Assembly (NCBI GenBank): GCA_016858145.1
Contig: JAEHOE010000029.1
Location: 434,001-498,000 of the forward strand
DNA from: Edaphochlamys debaryana
Lineage: Eukaryota > Chlorophyta > Chlorophyceae > Chlamydomonadales
Direction: 5' to 3'
Length of the DNA stretch: 64,000 bases
Both the position numbers and the translations under genes were made by a program. Within the stretch, counting starts at the first letter, position 1. Each line of letters begins with the position of its first letter. This document shows, piece after piece, positions 22,601 through 33,785 of the stretch. The notes under the pieces are model-generated. The model was given only the letters and a program-made list of their open reading frames with translations, searched no databases and was not told the origin of the DNA.

Positions 22601-25515
22601 ACTCGCATGTAAAGCTAGCATGCCTTGCTCGCCGCCTCACCTTCTCTCCACCCGTGCCGGCCCGGGGCTCCCTTCCCCTCCTAGACGGGTGACGTCACCG
22701 GTGCGGCGTCTGCGCTGTTCAAATCCGACACGTGGCCCAAGAGCCCCACGCAGGTGGGTCTAGGGCCGAGGGTTTAAGAACAGGAGTGCCAGGCAAGCGA
22801 GTGCGCAAGGCCGGCAAGGGAACCACTCGCCTAGGGGTTAGGGCTTAGGGTTAGGGGGCTTCACTTGGTATGGGTTTGTGAGAGGCGGTCCTGTATGGCC
22901 AGGGGGATGGGCGTTGGGCGATGATGGGGTGCCTGTTTCCGTGGCTTCCGAAGGCAAACCGGTGTCACCCGGCTCCCCCTCGCTCACCGAACCCCTTCCC
23001 CCTCTCCCGCCCTCTGCCCCTGTCGCCTCCCTCGGTTCCCATCCGCTCGCAGTCCTTCTCATCCGTCTCTTGCCTCGACCAGCCCGGGGCCAAGACCTTC
23101 CCCATCGTGGCTATGCCCTTCGCCATTGTGCGCACGGACCTCGTCAGCCGGGGGGACGCGGGGGCTCTGCTGCAGGTGCGTGCCGACCCTGTGTTAGTGA
23201 TAATGAGTGAGAAGAAACCGAAAGGCCATGGGTGTTGTTTTGAGGCCATATGAGTAACGGGGCTAGAGTGGAGGGCAGGGGGAGACGGGGCGCTGCTACA
23301 GAGGTCCGGTATCCTCCGCTGTAGGTGCGTGGTGCCCCTAGGCTAGTAATGGGAAAGGAACATCCGAAAGGTCATGTGCAGGATTGAGCCAAGGGCTAGC
23401 TGAGTTGCAGCGCACAGGACCGCAGAGGGGCGCACGGGGTTTAATGCAAAGCTACCACAGCGGCGGGCCAGGACGGATAAACTCATGGCGGCGGCTTCCT
23501 CTTTGACTCCAACTCTCGCTTCCCTCTCACCCCACCCCACCCCACCCCACCCCCAGGCCTTCCTCGCTTTCATGCTAGACTCCTACGCTCAGAACACGGT
23601 GGCGCCGGCCGTGGGCTTCGCACCGCTCCCACAGGAGGTGCGTGCGGTGTGTGCGGTGTGTGTGGTGCTCACGGCGTGGTGATGCCTAGCGTCTGAGCAA
23701 ACAACAGGTTTTTTTGCAACTAGGGATCGGCCCGGAGTCCTCGGGGCGCGAGACTTCTCGCACGTTCGTCGATACCCCGCCTCACTCGCGCACTCGTCCG
23801 CATTCTCCCATACCGTCACCGCTCTCCATCGCTTCCTCACACCGCTTCCGTCCCTCTCATCCCTCCTCCCCCCTACCTCACTCCGCCCCCCAGGTGCTGA
23901 CCTACGCGCTGCAGCGGGCGCTCCCGCTGCTGCAGGCCGACACCACATCCAAGGCCTGGGCCCTGGAGTCGGGGGCGGTGCTACCGGGAGGTGGGTGGAA
24001 GGCGGGCGGCGTCGGGGCGTGTGGGCTGTGCGCTCGGCGCCGGGTGTGAAGTCTCGGATGGTGCCATGAGAATCACTTTGGGCTGTGGGCACTTCATCCG
24101 GGGGCGTCATCCGCTAAAGATCCCCTCCCACGCCCGTCGTACAGGCCGCGGCAGCTCGGATTACGTCATCAGCTCATTCGCCGGCAACTACGATTCCTTG
24201 AACTCCCAGGTGCGCGCGTACGGCACGTGCGTGCGTCATGCATGACGTCATGTCATGAGCCACTCGTGCAAGCGACACTCCTGTGCTGGCGGCGTCTCCT
24301 CCCGCTTGACCTCCTGAAACCCTGCCCGTTGCCCGCTGCGCAGACCTTTGCCGATTTCCACCGGGCCTACACCACCAATACAAATGCGGCATCGCGGCTG
24401 GTGAGAGGGTGCGCTGGTCAGCAGCAGGGATACGCCATCAAGACACCAACCTGATACGCTGGCCAAGCACACTAGCTGCGGAAACTGAAACAGCCCAAGC
24501 CAATTTATGCCCCAAGCAACTGCACCCGCACAGACCCCGTTGGCGCCCTGCCCTTCCACCCGCAGTCTGGCAACGCCTCTGCCAACGCCACATCCAACCG
24601 CACCTCCCTCACATCGGCGGACGTGCCGGACAACCTTAAGGATCAGCTCCGTAGCATGGACCAGCAGATCAAGATCCTGCAGGTGCGTACGGCAGATGCA
24701 TGCGCAGATCCGGCCATGCATGCATGCATCCAGGGCGCTCAGCAGGAGCGGCCCGTCCCAGCAAGTGCTCACGTGCTCGCTCGCCTCAACTCTACCGCCT
24801 GTTGGCCCCCGGCTCCCGTGAGGTCCTCCTGGCTCGTTGACTCCCAACCCCCCTGGCACCCCTCCTTACATTCCAATCCGCGCAGTCGGTCGCCATTTCG
24901 GGGCTTGTGTTTGGCATCGTGGGGCTGGGCATGGCTCTCTTCACCTCGTGCCGCATGTTCGTAGCTTCGGCCATGTGGGGCACGCAGCGCGAGGGACTGC
25001 TGGTGCACCCCTCGTCGATCAGGTGAGGGCGTGCATGTGCGTTTTTTGGGGGGTCATTTGCTTGCTGTGTGTTCTCGGCAAAGGTGCAGTGACTGAAGAG
25101 CGTGAACAAGGGTGGCTGCCCGAAGGCAGGAAAAGGGCTGAGCCCCGTGGTCCCCCCCAGGGGGCCCAATGTTCGAGTCTGGCTCCGTATAGCCCTCAAC
25201 CCCCTCCACCACCAGCCCGCACCACGGCACGCGGGCTCGCACCCGGCCATGAAGAGCGTGAAAAAGAGGGGCTCCTCCGTCCTGTCCCTCTCCCCCTACC
25301 TCTCCGTCGCCTGCCTGAGGGAACCCACCATTTGTCTACCCCTGCCTCTAACTATAGCTTTCAATAACCACCCTTCCATCCCTTCCTTCTTACCTGCGCC
25401 CTCCAGCAACGGCCTGGCTTCGGTGGGGAACCAGAGCGTTCGTCGACAGAAGTCCGTTTCGAACATGAGCGATGCATCTCTGGGCCGCTCGTCGACAGGC
25501 GGAGGCGCAATCTAA
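16646..25515 (+). CDS. Membrane-tethered tandem PstS-like phosphate-binding protein
   Basis: Thirty-one exons close in phase to 950 residues. ATG at 16646 starts a signal peptide (MSPRAVWLPLALLAVAGLGL). The first PstS-like module (~93-330) carries DPASGST. The second (~458-790) carries FGASDTPMSD (~489-498), GDITSWAHADI and SSGTTNVITAYL (~584-595), matching the ASD and SGTT phosphate-ligand motifs of bacterial PstS. A glycosylation-rich linker (NAS, NAT, NRT) and a short coiled coil (QLRSMDQQIKILQ) precede one membrane helix (GLVFGIVGLGMALF, ~875-888), then a ~55-residue basic/Ser-rich cytosolic tail. Likely an outward-facing phosphate or oxyanion binder or sensor; no ABC partner is visible nearby. 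Exons: 16646-16786, 17013-17147, 17285-17411, 17563-17621, 17808-17864, 18121-18219, 18395-18466, 18766-18838, 18966-19049, 19153-19244, 19521-19696, 19848-19924, 20062-20120, 20259-20380, 20512-20590, 20838-20885, 20993-21052, 21203-21292, 21434-21505, 21771-21849, 22111-22195, 22347-22458, 22685-22753, 23053-23175, 23557-23637, 23894-23990, 24145-24209, 24344-24400, 24566-24682, 24886-25022, 25407-25515. Confidence 0.88.
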
Positions 25516-26816
25516 TGCGATGATCACGCTTTTGAACCGCGGGTCTGCCCGGCAAAAACATGAGCGACGTTTGGACTTCTGCGTCGCTGGTGACCCGTGG
25601 ACGGGAGGCTACCGGCAATGCAAGAACAACTGAGTTATGGAACTTCTAGCAGCACTGGGGTGGAACCCTTGGGAAGGGCTAGGGTGACGCAGCTCCACGT
25701 TAAGATGATGCTTCAGTCCGATTCAGCGTTGGGGGGGAGGTAAGGGGCTTCGTTCGCTTGCGAGGTGTGGATGGCTGCAGTAGTGGCGCCTGGATCCTGA
25801 TCCTGATCCTGAACCTCACGCGTGGAGTCATCCCGCCAGCTGCAGGGGGCACCTGGGGGGGACCTGGGGGCGGCGGCGGCGGCTGTGCCGGCGTGCACAT
25901 AGCAGGGAGGCTAGCTGGGGTGGGGTGGTTTACTTGGTTCGCTTGATCTCTACTGGTATCGTGCCTTGATGCATGCATGGCATGTAGATGAAGGGCCAAG
26001 GGCTTTGAGGTGCGGGCGCGAAAGTTGAGCTTGGCAAGGACGCCAGCTAGGGGTGGGCATAAGGTTCTGTGCATCTATAACATCGGTCGGCACAGAGTAC
26101 GTACACAGAGCAAGTACGGCGGAGGTCCCCCGGGAGGGGTCAAGAATTATTGGTGTTCAAGCCGAGGAAGGCGTCGGGGAGCGAGCGTGGATGGGGTGCT
26201 CGGCTTCTGGAGCTGCAGCGGATGTTTGGGTGCTTCATTGCTTCGAATATCAAGTCGTGTACGTATCGACGTACCGCTGGCTGCTGCTTGGATGTACGGC
26301 AGATCCTGCGGATACATCTGGGCGGGGCAAACGAGGTCACGCAGCGTGTGTGTGTGTGTGCACTGTCACTTTATTATTGCACTTTTGAGAGCATTCATCC
26401 TGCCTGGCTGGCTTGCGCGAGTATGCAGCAAGCGGTTGCGAACACTAGTCTGCCGGAAGGCAGTGCGTGCTGTCTGCCGGGGCACGTGTATCCTTCATAC
26501 GTACCGTACAACGCGCTTGATCCTTCGCTTTACACCTCCCGTACACGAGGTCCTGGTCGTGCGCGCGTCCACATCAACGCTGAGTACATCAGCGGTCGTC
26601 TGTTTGCAGGCTTGCAGGTTTCGTCTGATAAGGAGTGATGGAAGGGGTGCTGGTGCGTGTGTGTGCCTGTGTGTCTGTGTCTCGGGGCGGGTGGAGGATG
26701 GAGGGTTCCCAGGGTGTTGATGTGTTGAAGAGGTTGCTCGCTTAGTTCAGACACCTTCCCCAGGATCCAGAAAGGTTTGGTTGAGGGGTCTGGCGGTGGC
26801 GGTTACTTTGCCTAAA

Positions 26817-26821
26817 TGTAA
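26817..26821 (+). terminator. Candidate TGTAA polyadenylation signal of the PstS-like gene
   Basis: TGTAA is the usual chlorophyte poly(A) signal. This is the first one I find downstream of the stop at 25515, implying a 1.3-kb 3' untranslated region, long but within range for these algae. Confidence 0.35.
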
Positions 26822-27877
26822 GGGAGAGAGTTCATAAGGCTAATGCGGGTGGGGGCGTCCAGTGGTCCAGGGCAACGCTTTCCCCCACAGAGAGAATGAG
26901 AGAGGGTGATTACACAGGCTGATGGGGCTGGGCGCTGGGGGCGTTACCATAGGCCGGCCCCTGCGGCAGCTGCCGAGTACCAGTAGTGGTAGGCCCCATG
27001 CAACAGCGCAGCGCGCCTTTACAGCAACGAGGCTTGGGCGCACGCACACTCGCGTAGGGCTGTTACCCACGCTGGATGCGTTAGCGACCACGCGTCTGAT
27101 GCTCTGATTACGACGACGCGATGCGATGCATCCCAACGCACAGTCAACGCAAGCCCGGCCAGGACACGGGCGCACCCGCACACCGTATCACACCGATACA
27201 CCCGCATCGTCAACCACCACCATCGTCAGCCACCAGGACATTACATTACCGAACACGCCGCGTCCGCATCCTTGCTTCATACGACCCACAGCTAGCCCAG
27301 CTTATTGTCACTCGAAAGCACAGCCCCCCTCCCTTTCCGTCGTACTGTCGCCCACCTCTTCCCTCTCTCTCGATCGGAGACCGCCTCGGCCCGAGCCCCC
27401 AGGGTACGCATCCCCACCAAGCGGGTCCTCCATACAAGACATGTACCGGTCATATGACAAGAAGCCACCTCCCGCCGCTTAGGAAGGACATCAGAACGGC
27501 ACAGATGAAGCACGGCCCGTGCCCCCACGTGTGTCCATGAAGCTAGCCGGCAGCGGCATTCCGGCACGCCAGAGGAGCGCGTTACGGCACGCCAAGGGAA
27601 AGGCCGCAAGGCGGGGCTCAGGTCCGCGCCTCGCCGTTATAAGCACGCAGGCAATCAACGAGATTTATGGCAAAACTGTGAGGCAGGCATCGCCGCTGCT
27701 CCGATCAAAGGTTCCTAGTAGCAAGGCCCGAGCCCGCCGTCCCATAGGAATTCTTATTATCGACCTAGGCCCGCCAAGGGTTGAACCGTCCCATGCATCC
27801 TCAAACTTGGGCAACCTCTCGCCCCATGCACTAGAAGCAGAAACACCTCACATAACTGCGCCGCGGATCCCTCCCCT

Positions 27878-27882
27878 TACAC
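27878..27882 (-). terminator. Candidate TGTAA polyadenylation signal of the TIR-ankyrin gene
   Basis: TTACA here reads TGTAA on the minus strand, about 775 bp beyond the stop codon at 28656-28658. Nearest one found by eye. Confidence 0.3.
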
Positions 27883-28655
27883 ACAAACCGGCCGCGGCTC
27901 ACGCGAGCAGACCCCAACACACTCCTCCAGCCTCACCCATTCACCCACAACACCACAGCGGCGGCCCCGCCATCGCCTTACGGTAACCACCCACCAAAAC
28001 GTGTGCGCGCATACTAGCACTCCGCCCGCTTGACTGTTCAGACAGCTGATGCCATGCATTGGGTTCCTTATGCGGTATAAAACGTGTTCACTCTCTTGCA
28101 AGAGGGATTTCCGCCTGCAATCCCCCTCACCCCCTCATATCCCCCATCACCAATGCTTCCGCCCCTGCTCCCATGCCCAGATCCCTTGCCGTGCCATCAC
28201 GCGCACTCAAGCCATAACCCCAACACCGCATCCCCGTCACTCCCCCGCAACCCACGCACCCCCTTCACCCTCCCCAATCCCCCGGCCATTGTACCATGGT
28301 CCCCATCCCCCTCGCGCGAGCGCGCCGGCTCATCTGTTCGGCCAGCAGTCCCTCGCCAGCTCCTCGACACCTCATCCACCAAGCCCTGTTGGCTGGGCAG
28401 CCGGGATCTCCAACGCAAGCTGGCCAGCTATCCAGGGCGGGAGGCCGCGCGGCGCTTCAGCCGGTCGGTCCATGGACGTCCCGTGCTAGCACGCCTCGCT
28501 CCCCCTGCAGGGGCCATCCGCTGTAGAGGCAATGAACAGATCCTCTGGCCCAGCGTCTAGCTAGAAGGCGCGGGAACCGCCGCCCACAGGCTCCGTTGCC
28601 CACGGAACCGCCGCCCACGGCCACCTTGGAGAAGGCCAAGGGCTCATTCCGGGGC

Positions 28656-31600
28656 CTAAGCGGCGGGCGGCGCCGCCTCCCACTTGTCCACCAGCATAGC
28701 AATCTCGGCCTGCCCCTTAGACCGGGCCAACTGGGCGGGCGTGGAGCCCTCCTGGGGGGGGGGGGCAAGGCGGAGGGGGAGGGGAGGGGGTACGTGGGCG
28801 GGAGGGCGGGATGCAGGGGTGATAACAGGGGCAAGGACCGCCAACGGCATGATGCAGACCCATTCTAGAGGGCGAGGCAGTGACACCGCTCATAGAGATA
28901 GCCCAGGCTGAGGCCCGCAGTGCACACAGCCGCAGCGCACAGTCAACTCCCGGGTTTTGCGGACGCCACCAAACCCCCAACGACCTCCCAACGGTCTCCA
29001 ACCGAATCCCAACGGCCCCACCCCGCACCTCGTCGATCGCCTCCCGGTCCGCCCCCGCCGCCAGCAGCGCCTCCGCCACCTCCCGGCGGCCCAGGGACGC
29101 GGCCAGGTGCAGCGGCGTGAGGCCCACGGGGATGTGGAGTGTGCGGACCTGGGGGCGGCGGGGAAAGTGAGAGGGGCGCGGGGTGTTCGGTAGCAGCTCG
29201 TGCAGGTGTAGATTTTCTTCCTAGTCTCCTCTCCCCTTCAGCCACTGCACAGGGGCGCAGGGAGAGGGGGCATAGCCAAGACGTGCCCTCTCCGCAGAAG
29301 CGTCTGGCCTCCGTATCCTGGCTGTGCCTCTCCGAGCCGCCCCCCGGCGCCCGCCTCTCCCCTCCCCTAAGCCCTGCCTCAGAAGCCGCCGCATACCCGC
29401 CTTCCCGGGCCCACCCAGCCCCCAACACCCGCCCCTTTCTCCCCCACCCCCCTCCTCACGCTGGTCCGCTCCCCAACGTCCGCCCCCGCCCGCAGCAGCG
29501 CCTCCACCGCCTCCAGGTTCCCCGCCACCACGGCCGCGATGAGAGGCGTGAAGCCGTGCTGCGGGTGAGGGAGGGGGACACGGAGGTGGGGACATGGGGC
29601 GATGGTGGGGAGGCGGGGGGGCGAAGGAGAGAGGAGGGATGGAGGGATAGAGAGGGGGGCCGCTTCTGGAGGCCCGCTTTGTTCCACACATACGGGACTG
29701 GGCTCCTAACCTCACCTACCTTATCTGCTGCAACCTGTTGCTATCTCGTCCCTACTCTCGACCCTCTTCAAAACGCAGCCCTCACCTTGTTCCGAATGCT
29801 CATGTCGGCGCCCCCCCGCAGCAGTGCCTCAACCACCGGCCGTTGGCACTGGTCGATGGCAATGTGGAGCGGCGTGTCGCCGTCCTGCGGTTAGCGGTTG
29901 GTGGTTGACAGGTGGTGGGTGGGGCTGTCAGTGAGCATCGCCCCCGCCCAGGACCTGATATGGCCAGACACGAATCCACCCAGCACGTCTCAACACACAG
30001 CCCCGCCGGGCACTCCTCGCGGGCGCCCCCCGCGGGCACCCATCCATGCACCTCCCGGTCAGGCCCCTTTCCCCTCTGCCGGCTCCCCACTCCTCCGCCC
30101 CCTCCTGAGACACGTACCCCTCGCTGCACCGATGCCTCCGCCTCCGCCTGCAACAGCGCCTCCACCACCCCTGTGTGTCCGAACCTGACAGGGGGGGCGA
30201 GGGGGAGCAAGGGGTCAGATCAGGCCGGGGACCAACGGATCACAGCTCCTGTGTGCTCGAACCTGACGGGGGGTAGGAGGCAGGGGAGGGGAGAGAGGTC
30301 GGGCGACAAGACGCTCAGCCCATCGCACGCTATCGGCATGTTCAGGGCTGCTCGTGTAAAGGCCGAGAAAAGCGTAGGCGCGGTGATTAGCCGGCCGGCC
30401 TTACATACGGATCCGAAAACCCGAGGAGTCCTAAGCTATCGGTATGTGTGGTGGAGGGGCCTCTGCGGTGGAGGGGCCTCGCGCCCCTGCCCGCGCGCCC
30501 CAGGCCCGCCCCGCCCACCCCATGGCCCCAGCGGCATCTCTCCGCTCCGACGCAGACAAAACCACACACACAGACCCGTGTCCTTAACCACATGCCCGGT
30601 GTCCCTACCGGCAAGCGCAATGGAGCGCCGTCCAGCCCTCCTGGGGAAAGGGGCAGGCAGCCCCGACAGAATCGGTGCGCCGGCGGGTTAGCAGCAGCGG
30701 TGTTTGGCGTGGGCTTGTGCACGGCTCTTGCAAGGTTCCTGCCGGCCCTGGGCCCACTACAGGGCCGCCCATGACAGGCCTACCCAGGCGGGACCGATGC
30801 AGGCCCAGCCATCCCAGGCCCGCCCCAGGCCCACCTGGTTGGTCACGTTAGGGTTCATGGGGTCGTTGGGATCTCCGAGCAGCCGTACGACATCTCCCAG
30901 CTCACCCTGCATGGCCGCCTGGATCAGGGAGCGCTGCGAGGGGGGTGGGGGGGAGAGGGTGAAGGCGGGGGGGCGGGAGGAGGGTAGAGGGGGCCTTGGC
31001 ATTGCAACCTGGTAGCCCGTAAGCAGAATTCGCGTACGGCAGCGGCGCTCCGTACGTCGAGCCCTGCCAGTACAAGGCCGTACCTCGGCGTTGGTACGAG
31101 CGGGTCGTACCGCCTTGAGGTTGAGCGGCTGCCGGGGAGGGGGGCAAGATGGTGGTTACTGTCACACGGCAGCGGCTCACGTGTTGACCACTTGCTGCCC
31201 CATCTGCCCCTCCCTTCCACCCTCCTGACCCCTCTCTAACGTCTGCCAGGCCCCCTCACCTGCACGGGCGTCGCCCCCTCAAGCATCAGGGCCAGGGAGG
31301 GGCGGGGCGGCGGCGGCGGCAGGGTGGAGGGCTTGCGCGGCAGGCAGCCGAGGTTGATGAGGCAGCCCAGGATCTGCACCGCAAGGGGGGCAGGCGCAGG
31401 CGGATAGATTGACATAACTGCTGTAGCTTGGGAATAATGAAGCACACGGCAGAAGCAAAAAGGGTGGTGCGTTGGGGAGTGCAAACGTGTATGGTATGGG
31501 CGCTCGGCGGCTGGGGCTCCTAGCAGCAGCCGGCCGCCCCCGCCGCGCTTGGGTGTCGTCGGCTTACGAGAGCAGCCCCCAACACACTAACCCGGCCTCC

Positions 31601-33785
31601 CTTTCAACCTCTCGCTTCCCTACTTTCCGTCTTCCCTAACCCCCTTCTCACCCATCCCCACACGCCCCACCCCCTCCGCCCTCAGCCCCCGACCTGTGAC
31701 AACATGGCCTACCCAAGCCCGTCTCATGCACAGTCGCCCCTCTTTCCCCGCCCCGTGCCCTGTACTTTCTTCTCCTCCTGCCCCCATCCCCGCGCACCCA
31801 TACCATGTGGCGGTACAACCCCACCCCCCACCTGTCCTATCATGGCCTCAAAGTCCACGACGGGCGCGAACTCGCTATGGGGCGGCACCCTCTGCTTGCA
31901 GACGGGGAAGGGGGAGGGTGCCAAGTTAGGCAAGAACGGGGGTTGGGTGTAGGGGCCAGTGAGGGGGCAGGTGAGGGCGCACCCCAAGGCCTACAGTCGG
32001 CAGCGCATCCGGCAATACTCAGACCAGGCCCTCGAGCCCGCACGGGGCACGCTGGGGGCTCTCAGGCCCTGAGCCAGGGTCCCCACAGCCCACACTGGAG
32101 CGTGCAAGGGCCGCGCTCATATGAAAACGCCCTCCGCTTCCTCCCTTGAGCTCCCATGACAACGGACCTCCACAAACCCAGGCTCGGCACGCCCCTGGGC
32201 CCCCGGCGAGCCCTACGTGGCATATCTATCGCAGATAGCACGTGACCGCTGCGCCGCAGTGTTCCGTCCGTGGGCCCTCATCCAGTTTGCCCAGCTCCTA
32301 CGCACACGCCCCACACGCAATCTCTCCCTGACAAGCCCAAACCCTGTCCCCGCCCCCCACGCATTAACTCCCTCACAGGCCTCGGCCCTGCCCCCGGGTC
32401 CGCGTGCCCCTAGCCACAGCCCAACACTCTCACAGCATGCCGTCGACCGCACCTGGCAGGTGTCCGGCAGGAAGTGCTCCAGCCCCTGGGGCGAGCAAAG
32501 CGCAAAGTGACAGTGCGTACGGGTTTAGCGACGGTTAGGGGAGTGGGGCAAGGTTGGCAGTAAGAACGGTTGGCGGGGGGCCTCCGTCTCCAGCGCTGCC
32601 AGGGGGACTTCTGCCGCTGATACCACCCTGCCCCTCCCCACACAAACACATACACACAACTCATGCCAACCCGCCCCACCCGCCCCTTGACCCCATCACC
32701 TCCCTTGTCGTCCAAGCCCCGGGCTTGCCTCCTTCCCATCTCCCCTCTTCCGAACACGCCCTCCCTCCCACCTTTGGGGGGTACGGGCCCGAGTGCCACA
32801 CAGATAGCAAGCTGCGGCGGCAGAAGTCAGCGTGCTGGAGCTCGCGGTACGTGTGGTCGGATTTGCCGTACCTGTCGTACAGCACGCGCACGCGTCAGTA
32901 CGGCAACTTCTGACGGGGGGTTGCACGAGATGGGCACCTTTGAGGCACAGCTCTCCAGAGCGCCCCCCTCTGCAAACCCAAACCCTCGCCATAGCCCCGC
33001 AGCCCCCCGCAGCCGTGCCCCTCTAGTCGGGTGTTTCCACTCCCAAGGGCTCACTCGGCTGAGCACAGAGGTATGAAGACCTCGCATCCGGCAATTAGGT
33101 CCTGGCGGGCAACGACGACGCGCCAGGATGAGACAGGGTCAGGGTTCGCCTCTCTACGACCAGAGAGGCACGTGCATACATACAGTAGGCAGCTTGGAAA
33201 CCGGTCTGCTCACCTGAATCTCTGAGGTCCAGGGCCCCGCCTGAACAAACATGGGACATGGTATGAACGGACGGGAAGGGTCAGGCACCCGAGGGGGGTT
33301 GGAAGGCGGGGGATCCAGTCTGTGCCCACCCTCACCCCCCCGACCTAGCTCCATGAATTTAGCAGGTCGATGCGCCTAGCGCCACAGCGCCAGCCCCCGC
33401 GACACGCAGCTGGCCGAGTCCGTCGCATGTCGACTGCATGTCGACTGCAGGTTTGCGCTCCTTGCGCTTGAGCTAAAGCACGCTTGCCTGGATTTTGGCA
33501 TCAGCCGCGAAGACGGTGTACCCGTGTTTCTTCAAGCGCTCGAGCATGCGCTCGAGCAGGCCGTCCCCTCCGAGCTCGGTTGGTCCGGTGCACTCCAATC
33601 TGGGGCGCCATCACGACTCATGGTAACAAAGGGTGCAGACAGAGTGCGCCCCTCGTGCCTGTGGCTCATGGCGAGCCTTCTGCACCGGCCCACCTGTAAG
33701 AGAGCACCAGCTGCGCTGGCCCTCCTCCGCGCTTCGACGCTCCAGTCGTCAAGCTGTCGTCAGCGGTCGACGCCCCGCAGCCCAT
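28656..33785 (-). CDS. TIR-like domain plus ankyrin-repeat protein with MGC lipidation start
   Basis: Sixteen exons give about 408 residues. ATG at 33785 begins MGCGAST, a classic N-myristoylation/palmitoylation start. Residues ~24-150 read like a TIR domain: AQLVLSYR (first strand), LLERMLERLKKHGYTVFAAD, then SDHTYRELQHADFC with a glutamate where TIR NADases carry the catalytic one, then LSVWHSGPYPP. From ~206 ankyrin repeats run to the end (EGWTALHCAC, DGDTPLHIAI, HGFTPLIAAV, VGLTPLHLAASLGRREVAEA, EGSTPAQLARSKGQAEIAML). The exon at 32969-32938 is doubtful: a G6 run there leaves TIR-like codons one base out of frame (see findings). The intron after 33488 is GC-AG, unless the donor is GTGCTT six bases on. 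Exons: 33785-33694, 33599-33488, 33240-33214, 32969-32938, 32871-32772, 32485-32453, 31891-31832, 31373-31260, 31128-31084, 30933-30835, 30640-30609, 30184-30118, 29884-29786, 29558-29460, 29148-29029, 28751-28656. Ankyrin part certain; TIR assignment is inference. Confidence 0.75.
30168..30273 (-). repeat. Imperfect copy of a splice acceptor and exon start within the preceding intron
   Basis: The acceptor and first ~17 nt of the ankyrin exon ending at 30184 recur about 67 bp upstream in the gene (30248-30273 on the given strand) with a few mismatches. The copy retains a GTCAG|GTTCG acceptor-like sequence. This is the second exon-edge duplication in the window. Confidence 0.6.

Larger units (their letters stand above)
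25516..28655. other. Convergent 3' regions of the PstS-like and TIR-ankyrin genes
   Basis: No splice-consistent coding exon was recognised. The stretch holds the 3' ends of two converging genes. It includes a CCTGATCCTGATCCTGA triple (25794-25810), short GT repeats (26347-26360), a TGTAA at 26817 on the plus strand and a TGTAA on the minus strand (TTACA at 27878-27882). Confidence 0.4.

Noticed and set aside
28073..28081. TATAAAA-like box
   Set aside because: It lies in the convergent 3' region with no gene starting downstream on either strand.
33488..33785. Separate small gene at 33.5-33.8 kb
   Set aside because: Its two exons join in phase to the downstream ankyrin exons and supply the missing start and TIR strand, so they were assigned to the same gene.
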